64,000 nucleotides of DNA from an uncultured Marinobacter sp. (GTDB lineage Bacteria > Pseudomonadota > Gammaproteobacteria > Pseudomonadales > Oleiphilaceae), in NCBI RefSeq assembly GCF_913055835.1, contig NZ_CAJXKQ010000006.1, positions 1 to 64,000 on the forward strand, in the 5' to 3' direction. Both the position numbers and the translations under genes were made by a program. The notes beneath the pieces are model-generated. The model made no database searches. It was not told the origin of the DNA and saw nothing but the letters and a program-made list of their open reading frames with translations. Within the stretch, counting starts at the first letter, position 1; each line of letters opens with the position of its first letter. Shown here piece after piece: positions 27,612 to 36,754 of this stretch.

Positions 27612-30254
27612 ATGCGTACCAGCCAGCCACAGACCATTTACCTGAGTGATTACAAGGTACCTGCGTATCTGGTCGATACTGTAGACCTGCGCTTCGAGCT
27701 TTTCGAGGATGGCGCACGGGTGCATAGCACCCTCGAACTTCGTCGTAACCCGGAATCGGAAGAGACGGCTGCGCCTCTGGAACTCGATGGTGACAGCCTT
27801 ACCCTCGAATCCGTCGCTCTGAACGGCGCTGAGCTGGCTGCAGGGGATTACGAGGACAGGGGCGACCAGCTGGTGGTTCGCTCGGTGCCGGAGCAGTTCA
27901 CTTTGACGGTCGTTACATGGATCGAGCCGCAGAACAATACCCGTCTGGAAGGTCTGTACAAATCCTCGGGCATGTTTTGCACCCAGTGCGAGGCTGAAGG
28001 ATTCCGCTGCATCACCTTTTTCCCGGACCGTCCGGACGTGATGGCCCGTTTCCGTACCCGTATCGAAGCCAACAAGGATGCCTATCCGGTACTTCTCTCC
28101 AATGGCAACGATGTGGAAAAAGGCGAGCTGGAAAACGGCCGGCACTTTGTCACCTGGGAAGACCCGTTCCCCAAGCCGTGCTACCTCTTTGCCCTGGTGG
28201 CTGGCGACCTGGTGGAAAAACGGGATACCTTTGCCACGTGCTCGGGCCGCGACATTGATCTGCGTATGTACGTGGAGCCCCGAAACGCCGAGAAGTGTGA
28301 TCACGCCATGGATTCCCTGAAGCGGTCCATGCGCTGGGATGAGGAAGTCTATGGTCGTGAGTATGACCTCGATATCTTCATGATTGTGGCGGTGGATGAC
28401 TTCAACATGGGCGCCATGGAGAACAAGGGGCTCAACATCTTCAACTCCTCCTGCGTGCTGGCCAGCCAGGAAACCGCCACTGACATGGCGTTCCAGCGTA
28501 TTGAAGCCATCGTTGCCCACGAGTATTTCCACAACTGGTCGGGTAACCGGGTTACCTGCCGCGACTGGTTCCAGCTCAGCCTGAAAGAAGGCTTCACGGT
28601 ATTCCGGGATTCCCAGTTCTCTGCAGATATGGGCTCACCGACAGTCAAACGGATTGAGGATGTGACGCTGCTGCGTACTGCCCAGTTTGCTGAAGACGGA
28701 GGCCCCATGGCGCATCCGGTTCGGCCGGCTTCGTACATGGAAATCTCCAACTTCTACACCTTGACCATCTACGAAAAAGGCGCAGAAGTTGTTCGCATGA
28801 TCCACACCCTGTTGGGGCCGGACATGTTCCGCAAGGGCAGCGATCTTTATTTTGAGCGTCATGATGGTCAGGCGGTAACGACCGATGATTTTGTTAAAGC
28901 CATGGAAGATGCTTCCGGTCGTGACCTGAGCCAGTTCCGTCTCTGGTATGAGCAGGCCGGTACGCCGGTGCTGAGCGTATCGGATGAGTATGACGCCGGG
29001 AAGGGTGTGTATCGTCTGACCATCGAACAGAGCATTCCGGATACCCCGGGGCAGACCAACAAAAAACCGCAGCATATTCCGTTCGCGCTGGGTCTGCTTG
29101 GAGAGGATGGACAGTCCCTGCCGCTTCAACTCGAATCGGGCGAGGCGGATGCACCGACGGAGCGGGTACTTGAACTCACCGAAGCCGTCCACACCTTCGA
29201 ATTCCATGGCATCGAATCCAGGCCGGTTCCGTCCTTGTTGCGTCATTTTTCTGCACCGGTTCGTGTACGTTACCCCTGGACACGGGAACAGCTGCTCTTC
29301 CTGATGAGTCACGACCCGGACGGATTCAATCGCTGGGATGCGGGCCAGAGGCTGGCAGTGGATGTTATCCAGTCCCTGGTTGGTGCGCCCGACAATGCGG
29401 AAATCGAACCGAGACTGGTGGAGGCCTATCGAAAGCTGGTTTCCGACACCGATCTGGATCAGGCCCTGGTGGCAAAAATGCTGCAGCTTCCCTCTGAGGC
29501 CTACCTGATTGAACTGTCGGATAATGCCGATGTGCCGGCTATCCATCAGGTCCGTGACGCGGTACTCCGGCACCTGGCCGGTGCCCTGAAAGGCGAGCTG
29601 ATTAGCTGCTACCAGCGTCACCAGGGTAGTGGCCCATACGAGGTGACGCCGGACGCCATTGCCCGCCGTAGCTTGCGCAATACCGCACTGGCCTGGTTGT
29701 TGATGATTGATGACGAGGAAGGGCGGGGTTTTGCGATAAGCCAGTTGAACGCTGCTGATAATATGACTGATCGCATGGGTGCCTTGCGGGCCCTCGTCAA
29801 TTCAGGTTTTGAGGCTGATCGCCAAAAGGCGCTGGATGACTTCTACGATCAGTTCCAGAACGACCCTCAGGTTGTTGAGCAGTGGTTCTCTGTGCAGGCA
29901 GCCAGTGATCAGGCCGGACAGTTGTCCGACATCCATAAGCTGCTGGAGCATCCCGCGTTCGACTGGAAAAATCCCAACAAGATTCGGTCTGTCGTCGGTG
30001 CGTTTGCGGGCCAGAATCTTGCAGCCTTCCACAACCCGGATGGATCCGGTTACCAGTTCCTTGCCGACCAGGTTTGTCGGCTTGACGACAGCAACCCGCA
30101 GATTGCCGCTCGTCTGGTGACCCCGCTGACCCGTTGGAGAAAGTTCGCGCCCTCATACAGCGCCAGGATGAAATCGGCGCTTGAGCGTATTCGTGATAAA
30201 TCCGGGTTGTCCAGGGATGTCTATGAAGTGGTGCACAAGAGCCTTGCGGACTGA
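27612..30254 (+). CDS. pepN: Aminopeptidase N
   Basis: An 880-residue M1-family zinc aminopeptidase. The zinc site is H303-E304-x2-H307 with E326, 19 residues after H307, as in E. coli PepN. The GAMEN exopeptidase motif lies near residue 267 (MGAMENKGLN). The C-terminal half is the long helical domain of proteobacterial PepN. It has no signal peptide and acts in the cytosol on peptides with free N-termini. It closes the conserved block that starts upstream of nadK. Confidence 0.97.
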   Translation: MRTSQPQTIYLSDYKVPAYLVDTVDLRFELFEDGARVHSTLELRRNPESEETAAPLELDGDSLTLESVALNGAELAAGDYEDRGDQLVVRSVPEQFTLTVVTWIEPQNNTRLEGLYKSSGMFCTQCEAEGFRCITFFPDRPDVMARFRTRIEANKDAYPVLLSNGNDVEKGELENGRHFVTWEDPFPKPCYLFALVAGDLVEKRDTFATCSGRDIDLRMYVEPRNAEKCDHAMDSLKRSMRWDEEVYGREYDLDIFMIVAVDDFNMGAMENKGLNIFNSSCVLASQETATDMAFQRIEAIVAHEYFHNWSGNRVTCRDWFQLSLKEGFTVFRDSQFSADMGSPTVKRIEDVTLLRTAQFAEDGGPMAHPVRPASYMEISNFYTLTIYEKGAEVVRMIHTLLGPDMFRKGSDLYFERHDGQAVTTDDFVKAMEDASGRDLSQFRLWYEQAGTPVLSVSDEYDAGKGVYRLTIEQSIPDTPGQTNKKPQHIPFALGLLGEDGQSLPLQLESGEADAPTERVLELTEAVHTFEFHGIESRPVPSLLRHFSAPVRVRYPWTREQLLFLMSHDPDGFNRWDAGQRLAVDVIQSLVGAPDNAEIEPRLVEAYRKLVSDTDLDQALVAKMLQLPSEAYLIELSDNADVPAIHQVRDAVLRHLAGALKGELISCYQRHQGSGPYEVTPDAIARRSLRNTALAWLLMIDDEEGRGFAISQLNAADNMTDRMGALRALVNSGFEADRQKALDDFYDQFQNDPQVVEQWFSVQAASDQAGQLSDIHKLLEHPAFDWKNPNKIRSVVGAFAGQNLAAFHNPDGSGYQFLADQVCRLDDSNPQIAARLVTPLTRWRKFAPSYSARMKSALERIRDKSGLSRDVYEVVHKSLAD

Positions 30255-30345
30255 AGTCAGATACAAAATCGCACTTTCGGTCGATAGACTTTAGTCTGGG
30301 ATCGGGTAATCTGGAGTAAGGTCTGTAATTCCATCAGACGACAAT

Positions 30346-30367
30346 AAAAAAGCCTCCGCAGAGGCTT
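30346..30367 (-). terminator. Hairpin with 5' A-tract between pepN and the DUF1329 gene
   Basis: AAGCCTC (30350-30356) and GAGGCTT (30361-30367) form a 7-bp stem with loop CGCA. Six A residues (30346-30351) give a U-tract only on the minus strand; on the plus strand TTCC follows. It has the same orientation as the hairpin at 26236. Termination of pepN mRNA is uncertain. Confidence 0.45.
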
Positions 30368-30390
30368 CCAGACGCACTTAAGGTTTCACC

Positions 30391-31779
30391 ATGATGTATA
30401 ACAAAAATGCGATTCTCGGCGGCCTGCTGGCTCTCTCCGTGGCATCAGCGCCTGCGTGGGCAGCGGTTTCCGCCAGTGAAGCGGCCCGTCTGGGCCAGGA
30501 GTTGACACCCTTTGGCTCGCCCAAGGCCGGCAACAGTGCCGGCACCATCCCGGCGTGGACCGGAGGGCTGACAGAACCACCTGCCGGCTATGAGGGCAGT
30601 GGGCAGCACCATATCAATCCGTTCCCCGATGATGAGGTCCTGTTTACCATCACGCCTGCCAACATGGATCAGTACGAGGAATACCTCACTGACGGCGTAA
30701 AGGCGATGCTGGAAACCTACCCGACCACATTCCGGGTGCCGGTATACCAGACCCGTCGTACCCACGCAGTTCCCGACTGGGTGGCTGAGAATACCCGCGA
30801 AAACGCGGTAAACGCAGAAATCGTTGGTCAGGGCGAAGGCCTGGATGGCGCCTTCGGCGGCTACCCCTTCCCGATCCTGCACGGCAATGACGAGCAGAAA
30901 GCGTGGCAGGCTGTCTGGAACCATCTGACCCGCTGGCGCGGTGTGAATGTCACCCGGCGCTCCAGTGAGGTGGCTGTCCAGACCAACGGCGACTATTCGC
31001 TGGTTACCTCCCAGCAGGAAGCGTTTTTCAACTATTACAACCCGGAAGGCGGTGAGGAAGATCTGGATAACGTGATCTTCTACTATCTGTCGTTCACCCA
31101 GTCACCACCCCGTCTCGCCGGTGGTGCCATTCTGATTCACGAGACCCTTAACCAGATCATCAACCCACGGAATGGCTGGGGTTACAACGCCGGGCAGCGC
31201 CGTGTCCGTCGGGCACCGAACCTGGGGTACGATTCCCCGATCGCCGCGTCTGACAACCTGCGTACCGCAGACGATACCGATATATTCAACGGTGCCCTGG
31301 ATCGCTACAACTGGAATTACGAAGGCAAACGGGAAATTTACATCCCCTACAATAATTACCGGATTGGTGAAAAGGGCCTTCCGTACGAGGAAATCCTGGG
31401 AATCTCGCATTTGAATCCGGACCTCACCCGCTGGGAGCTTCATCGTGTTCACGTGGTTGAGGCCACACTGAAAGATGGTGAGCGCCACATCTACGGTAAG
31501 CGCCGGTTCTATATTGACGAGGACAGCTGGAACACGGTTCTGCTGGATCAATACGATGGCCGTGGTGAACTCTGGCGTGTAACCATGGGGCTGCCGAAAA
31601 ATTATTATGAACTTCCGGGTGTGTGGACGGTTCTTGACGTCTATCATGACCTTCAGGCCCGTCGTTATCATGTACTCGGACTGGACACAGAAGAGGCTAA
31701 CACCCGCGTGTTCACCAACGAAGTTCCGAATACGCGCTACTTCTCGCCGGCCTCCCTGCGCCGCAGGAGTGTTCGCTAA
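30391..31779 (+). CDS. DUF1329 family secreted protein
   Basis: A 462-residue protein with a Sec signal peptide cut near AWA-AV (residue 24/25) and a beta-rich, aromatic body (LTRWRGVNVTRRSSEV, YYLSFTQSPPRLAGG, KRRFYIDEDSWN). These fit the DUF1329 family, whose fold is thought to resemble LolB/outer-membrane lipid-binding proteins. Members often sit beside DUF1302, YCF48-like and MMPL transporter genes in marine and hydrocarbon-degrading bacteria. Here the YCF48-like and MMPL genes follow, but no DUF1302 gene is visible. AAGG precedes the ATG by seven bases. Probable role: periplasmic carriage of a lipid or hydrophobic compound. Confidence 0.88.
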   Translation: MMYNKNAILGGLLALSVASAPAWAAVSASEAARLGQELTPFGSPKAGNSAGTIPAWTGGLTEPPAGYEGSGQHHINPFPDDEVLFTITPANMDQYEEYLTDGVKAMLETYPTTFRVPVYQTRRTHAVPDWVAENTRENAVNAEIVGQGEGLDGAFGGYPFPILHGNDEQKAWQAVWNHLTRWRGVNVTRRSSEVAVQTNGDYSLVTSQQEAFFNYYNPEGGEEDLDNVIFYYLSFTQSPPRLAGGAILIHETLNQIINPRNGWGYNAGQRRVRRAPNLGYDSPIAASDNLRTADDTDIFNGALDRYNWNYEGKREIYIPYNNYRIGEKGLPYEEILGISHLNPDLTRWELHRVHVVEATLKDGERHIYGKRRFYIDEDSWNTVLLDQYDGRGELWRVTMGLPKNYYELPGVWTVLDVYHDLQARRYHVLGLDTEEANTRVFTNEVPNTRYFSPASLRRRSVR

Positions 31780-31924
31780 CGCCCTGTTGGCGGAGGGATG
31801 CGTCCCCGCCCACAGGAAGTGGCGACCCGACATACCGGCAACCGTAAGGTGCCGGTATGTTTACAGTTATTCCCGGCTTTGCCGGTCAGAGACACAGTTC
31901 AATACAACATAATAGGCAATCTGA

Positions 31925-33073
31925 ATGGCTAAAAGGTTGATGTGCAAGACTCTGGGCGCTGCCTGCCTTGGACTTTCCATGGTCTGGTCTGCCCCTGCAG
32001 CGTTTGCGCTTGCAGATATCATCGAAACCCCGGCCCGGCCGACGGATCTGGCCCCGGAAAATCTTCTCACTGACGCGACTCGGGTAGGGGATCGCATCGT
32101 GGCCGTCGGAGAGCGCGGTCATATCATCTATTCGGATGATGAGGGGAAAACCTGGGTTCAGGGTGAAGTTCCTGTTTCTGTGACCCTGACGGCAATCGAT
32201 TTTGGTTCCGACACTCATGGCTGGGCGGTGGGTCACAGCGGTGTGGTCCTCCATACCACCGACGCAGGGGCCACCTGGAGCCTTCAGATTGATGGTATTC
32301 GTGCCATGGAGCTGGCCATCGAGAGCCGGGAAGAGCAGATTGCCGCCATGGAAGAGCGCATCGAAGAAGCGCCCGAAGACGAAAAGGAAGATCTCGAATG
32401 GGCACTGGACGATCTCTACTTCGCCCTTGAGAACATTCAGGCGGACATGGATATCGGTCCGGTCAACCCGCTACTGGATGTCTGGTTTGAAAACGAGAAC
32501 CGCGGTTTTGTGGTGGGCGCCTACGGTATGTTCCTGCGCACCATGGACGGTGGTGAGACCTGGAAAGACTGGGCACCAAGAATTGATAACCGGCAGAACT
32601 TCCACCTCAACGGCATTACCCGGATAACCGGCGGTGCCCTGGTGGTGGTTGGTGAAGCTGGTCAGATACATGTTTCTGTAGACGGTGGTGAAACCTTTGA
32701 GCGCCGGGAGGCGCCTTATGAAGGCTCCCTGTTCGGTGTTATTGGCACGGGCCAGGTGAACGAGATTCTCGCCTTTGGCCTCCGGGGCAATATGCTGTTT
32801 TCTTCGGATCTGGGTAAGAGCTGGCGGATGGTTCCCAACTCGGCAGAGGCTACACTCAATGACGGCGTCGTTTCTGAAGATGGCCGCATTACCCTTGTGG
32901 GGAATAGTGGTGCGGTACTGATGAGTACCAATGGCGCAGAAACCTTCCGCGACCATTTTCGCAGTGATCGCGAGGGCGTCATGAGCGCGGTACCCATTTC
33001 AGGAACAAATCTGCTGATCGTCGGCGAAGGTGGCGCAAAGATAACAGACGCCCGTGGAAGAAACCTTCAATAA
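31925..33073 (+). CDS. YCF48/BNR-repeat periplasmic protein
   Basis: A 382-residue secreted protein. The signal peptide ends near residue 30 (AAFALA). The body is a beta-propeller built of repeats such as GHIIYSDDEGKTWVQG, GVVLHTTDAGATW, GMFLRTMDGGETWKD and NMLFSSDLGKSWR. A highly charged coiled-coil segment (about 127-175) is inserted between blades 2 and 3. YCF48-like proteins are named after the photosystem II assembly factor; the bacterial versions near MMPL pumps probably act as assembly or adaptor subunits. It lies 145 bases after the DUF1329 gene and 46 bases before the MMPL gene. Confidence 0.9.
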   Translation: MAKRLMCKTLGAACLGLSMVWSAPAAFALADIIETPARPTDLAPENLLTDATRVGDRIVAVGERGHIIYSDDEGKTWVQGEVPVSVTLTAIDFGSDTHGWAVGHSGVVLHTTDAGATWSLQIDGIRAMELAIESREEQIAAMEERIEEAPEDEKEDLEWALDDLYFALENIQADMDIGPVNPLLDVWFENENRGFVVGAYGMFLRTMDGGETWKDWAPRIDNRQNFHLNGITRITGGALVVVGEAGQIHVSVDGGETFERREAPYEGSLFGVIGTGQVNEILAFGLRGNMLFSSDLGKSWRMVPNSAEATLNDGVVSEDGRITLVGNSGAVLMSTNGAETFRDHFRSDREGVMSAVPISGTNLLIVGEGGAKITDARGRNLQ

Positions 33074-33119
33074 CGCCCTGATGTGGCAACAACCGAACGA
33101 ATAATAGAGGGGCTTTTGA

Positions 33120-35504
33120 ATGTCCAACCCTAAGCATGACAAGGGCGAGCACTACCTGACCACGCCCAAGGCCGAACCCTTTCTCGAAAGGCTGCTCTTC
33201 AATAACCGGCCAATCATTCTTGTCTTCTTCGCCATTCTGACGCTGTTTCTCGGTTACAACGCCGTCAAGATTCAGCCCGACGCCAGTTTTGAGCGCATGA
33301 TTCCGCTTGAGCATCCGTACATCGTCAACATGCTTGAGCACCGGGATGATCTGGAAAACCTCGGTAACTTTGTTCGTATCGCCGTCGAAGCGAAAGAAGG
33401 CGATATCTTCACCGAAGAGTACATGGAAACCCTGAAGCAGATCACCGACGAGGTTTTCTACCTCAACGGCGTCGATCGTTCGGGTCTAAAATCCCTCTGG
33501 ACGTCGAACGTTCGCTGGGTTGAGGTGACTGAGCAGGGCTTTCAGGGTGGTACGGTAATACCGGACGGCTATGACGGCTCCCGGGACAGCCTTGAGCAGC
33601 TTCGCCAGAATGTTCTTCGCTCAAACGAAGTCGGGCGCCTGATCTCCGATAACTTCAAGTCAACGATCGTTTATGCGCCGTTGTATGAGAAGAATCCGGA
33701 AACCGGTGAGGCTCTGGACTACGGTGAATTCTCCCGTCAGCTTGAGGAAAAAATTCGGGAAAAGTACGAAGAGCAGAACCCGAATATCGAAATTCATATC
33801 GTCGGTTTCGCCAAGAAGGTCGGCGATCTGATTGAAGGTATTGGTTCCATCGCCTGGTTCGCCGGTATTACCATCCTGCTGACCACGCTCTTGCTGTTCT
33901 GGTACTCCCGGGCGATTGCCGGGACCCTGGTTCCCGTCTTTACCTCGATTATTGCGGTTTTCCTCCAGCTTGGAACTCTGCGACTGCTGGGGTACGGTCT
34001 TGACCCATACTCCGTTCTCGTGCCTTTCCTGGTGTTCGCCATCGGTATCAGTCACGGTGTTCAGATTGTAAACGCCATGGCCGTCGAAGCCGCCAAGGGC
34101 TTTGATGCGGTGACCGCCGCGCGCCTGGCGTTCCGTGCCCTCTATATCCCGGGCATGCTGGCTTTGATTTCCGACGCCTTCGGCTTCCTGACCCTGTTCT
34201 TTATCGAAATCGACGTTATCAGGGACCTTGCGATTGCTGCGGGTATCGGTGTGGCATACGTGATCCTCACCAACCTGGTGTTGCACGTTTTGATTATGTC
34301 CTACGTCGGAATTTCGCAAGGCGGCATCCGTCACGTGCAGAATCACGGTGAAAAGCAGGATCGGAAGTGGCGCGTAATGTCCTACTTCTCGCATCCCGGC
34401 GTGGCACCTATCTCATTGCTGATTGCCGTGATTGGTCTTGGGCTCGGTCTTTATTACAAGCAGGACCTCAAGATCGGTGATCTGGATCAGGGTGCTCCCG
34501 AGCTGAGAGCGGACTCCCGCTACAACAAGGATAACGCCTACATTATCAACAATTACTCAACCAGTGCGGATGTGCTGGTGGTGATGGTCAAAACACCCGA
34601 GGAACAGTGCACCCAGTATAACGTGCTGCGGGCCATGGACGCTCTGCAGTGGGAGCTGCAGAACACCCCGGGCGTGCAGTCTTCAGCATCCCTGGCGGAT
34701 GTGTCGAAGATGGTGACCAAAGCCCTGAACGAGGGCAATTGGAAGTGGTACGAGATTTCTCGTAACCAGACGATCATCAATGCGTCCATTCGTGAAGCTC
34801 CTGCCGGTCTGATCAATACCGACTGTAGCCTCACTCCGGTTCTGGTTTTCCTTGAAGATCACAAGGCTGAGACCCTGGAAACCGTTGTTGAGCGGGTCGA
34901 ACAGTTTGCCGAGAAGAACAGCAACGAGGAGCACAGGTTCCTGCTGGCGGCGGGTAATGCCGGTGTTGAGGCCGCGACCAATGAGGTTATTTCCGGCGCC
35001 AAGGACAAGATGCTGATTCTTGTCTACAGCGTGGTGAGTTTGCTGTGCTTCGTGACCTTCCGTTCGGTCCGCGCGGTGCTGTGTATCGTGATACCTCTGG
35101 GGCTGACCTCCATTCTCTGTGAGGCGATCATGGCGGTGTCCGGAATCGGCATCAAAGTGGCGACCCTGCCGGTTATTGCCCTGGGGGTAGGTATCGGTGT
35201 CGACTACGGCATCTATATCTACAGCAAGCTGGAGAAATATCTGCTTGAGGGCAAAACCCTTCAAGAGGCCTACTACGAGACCTTGCGCTCCACGGGTAAG
35301 GCGGTCATGTTTACCGGTGTGACGCTTGGCCTGGGTGTTGTCACCTGGATTTTCTCGCCGATCAAGTTCCAGGCAGACATGGGCTTCCTGCTGTTCTTCA
35401 TGTTCCTGTGGAATATGGTGGGAGCCATCTGGCTGTTGCCGGCTCTGGCCCGGTTCCTGCTGCGGCCGGACCAGATGCTTGCCAAGGCCCGAGCTGCGAA
35501 ATAA
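33120..35504 (+). CDS. MMPL/RND-superfamily transporter
   Basis: A 794-residue inner-membrane protein with the duplicated RND layout: one membrane helix, a periplasmic domain, then five helices, repeated once. Conserved GIGVAYVI and GVGIGVDYGIYIYSKLE motifs lie in the fourth helix of each half, where the proton-relay Asp usually sits. MMPL proteins export lipids or hydrophobic molecules; HpnN is a related example. The DUF1329 and YCF48-like partners suggest transport to the outer membrane. A bidirectional terminator follows. Confidence 0.92.
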   Translation: MSNPKHDKGEHYLTTPKAEPFLERLLFNNRPIILVFFAILTLFLGYNAVKIQPDASFERMIPLEHPYIVNMLEHRDDLENLGNFVRIAVEAKEGDIFTEEYMETLKQITDEVFYLNGVDRSGLKSLWTSNVRWVEVTEQGFQGGTVIPDGYDGSRDSLEQLRQNVLRSNEVGRLISDNFKSTIVYAPLYEKNPETGEALDYGEFSRQLEEKIREKYEEQNPNIEIHIVGFAKKVGDLIEGIGSIAWFAGITILLTTLLLFWYSRAIAGTLVPVFTSIIAVFLQLGTLRLLGYGLDPYSVLVPFLVFAIGISHGVQIVNAMAVEAAKGFDAVTAARLAFRALYIPGMLALISDAFGFLTLFFIEIDVIRDLAIAAGIGVAYVILTNLVLHVLIMSYVGISQGGIRHVQNHGEKQDRKWRVMSYFSHPGVAPISLLIAVIGLGLGLYYKQDLKIGDLDQGAPELRADSRYNKDNAYIINNYSTSADVLVVMVKTPEEQCTQYNVLRAMDALQWELQNTPGVQSSASLADVSKMVTKALNEGNWKWYEISRNQTIINASIREAPAGLINTDCSLTPVLVFLEDHKAETLETVVERVEQFAEKNSNEEHRFLLAAGNAGVEAATNEVISGAKDKMLILVYSVVSLLCFVTFRSVRAVLCIVIPLGLTSILCEAIMAVSGIGIKVATLPVIALGVGIGVDYGIYIYSKLEKYLLEGKTLQEAYYETLRSTGKAVMFTGVTLGLGVVTWIFSPIKFQADMGFLLFFMFLWNMVGAIWLLPALARFLLRPDQMLAKARAAK

Positions 35505-35521
35505 CATTCGCAATTATCAGC

Positions 35522-35548
35522 AAAAAAGCCCGCACCGCGGGCTTTTTT
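35522..35548. terminator. Bidirectional terminator after the MMPL gene
   Basis: A perfect 12-bp inverted repeat with GC core GCCCGC/GCGGGC, loop ACC, six A residues on the left and six T on the right. Confidence 0.93.
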
Positions 35549-35688
35549 GTTGTCTTGTCAATCGTTTAGCGAGCTAATCCATACTTTATTTATGGTGTGA
35601 AGTGGTCTATGTTTTACGGTGTTCGTACTTCTTGCCCGCCCCGAGGCGGGCGCTTCATTACAATGAACAGAAAAAAGGAAGAACTCAC

Positions 35689-36672
35689 ATGACACTGAAA
35701 CTGAAAGCCTCCGCATTTGCTGTCGCTGCCGCAGTCAGCCTGGGTGCTGCTTCCACCTCCGTTTCCGCGCAGGAGCAGCGCTTTGTGACTATCGGCACCG
35801 GTGGTGTAACCGGTGTTTATTATCCGGCCGGCGGTGCGATCTGTCGTCTGGTGAACATGGACCGTAAAGAACATGGTATCCGCTGCTCCGTCGAGAGCAC
35901 CGGTGGCTCCGTCTACAACCTGAACGCCATCCGCCAGGGCGAGCTGGATTTGGCCGTGGCCCAATCCGACTGGCAGTATCACGCCTATAACGGCACCAGT
36001 CAGTTCAAGGACGACGGCGCCAACAAGGAGCTTCGCGCGGTCTTTTCCCTGCACCCAGAGCCGTTCACCGTTGTTGCCAGCAAAGGGTCAGGCATCAAGA
36101 CCTTTGAAGACCTGGAAGGCAAGCGGGTTTCTGTCGGTAACCCGGGTTCCGGCCAGCGGGCCACTGCCGAGGTTCTGATGGAAGAAATGGGTTGGGGCAT
36201 GGACAAGTTTGCCCTCGCCGCTGAAATCAAGGCCGCAGAGCAGTCACAGGCCCTCTGCGACGGCAACATCGACGCTTTCTTCTACACCGTCGGGCACCCT
36301 TCCGGCGCCATCAAGGAAGCCACCACCTCCTGTGACAGCGTGATCGTCAACGTTGATAACGAAGCGACTCAGACGCTGATCGAAGAGAATCCGTATTACC
36401 GCAAAGCGGTCATCCCGGGTGGCATGTACCGCGGCTCAGACGAAGACACCACCACCTTCGGTGTGGCGGCAACCTTCGTTTCTTCCACCGATGTACCGGA
36501 AGACGTGGTGTACGCTGTGGTCAAGGCGGTGTTCGAAAACTTCGACAGCTTCAAGCGTCTGCACCCTGCCTTCGCCAATCTGAACAAGGAAGAAATGGTC
36601 TCTGATGCCCTGAGTGCGCCGCTGCATCCGGGTGCTGCCAAGTACTACAAGGAAGCCGGTCTGATCGACTGA
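35689..36672 (+). CDS. TAXI family TRAP transporter solute-binding protein
   Basis: A 327-residue periplasmic binding protein with a signal peptide cut near SVSA-QE (27/28). The TAXI pattern is clear: [24 protein letters not shown], then [23 protein letters not shown] (both in separate conserved blocks), and a C-terminal [15 protein letters not shown] proteins capture C4/C5 acids such as glutamate or 2-oxoglutarate in the cases studied; the substrate here is unknown. The ATG at 35689 follows AAAGGAAG; a frame extension upstream is rejected. It feeds the fused permease 82 bases downstream. Confidence 0.94.
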   Translation: MTLKLKASAFAVAAAVSLGAASTSVSAQEQRFVTIGTGGVTGVYYPAGGAICRLVNMDRKEHGIRCSVESTGGSVYNLNAIRQGELDLAVAQSDWQYHAYNGTSQFKDDGANKELRAVFSLHPEPFTVVASKGSGIKTFEDLEGKRVSVGNPGSGQRATAEVLMEEMGWGMDKFALAAEIKAAEQSQALCDGNIDAFFYTVGHPSGAIKEATTSCDSVIVNVDNEATQTLIEENPYYRKAVIPGGMYRGSDEDTTTFGVAATFVSSTDVPEDVVYAVVKAVFENFDSFKRLHPAFANLNKEEMVSDALSAPLHPGAAKYYKEAGLID

Positions 36673-36754
36673 TCTGACCTACAACCGGACCGGCGGGCCC
36701 AGGCCCGCCGGGTTTCCCTCCAGAGAATAACCTTTCACGCTACAGGAACAAGTT

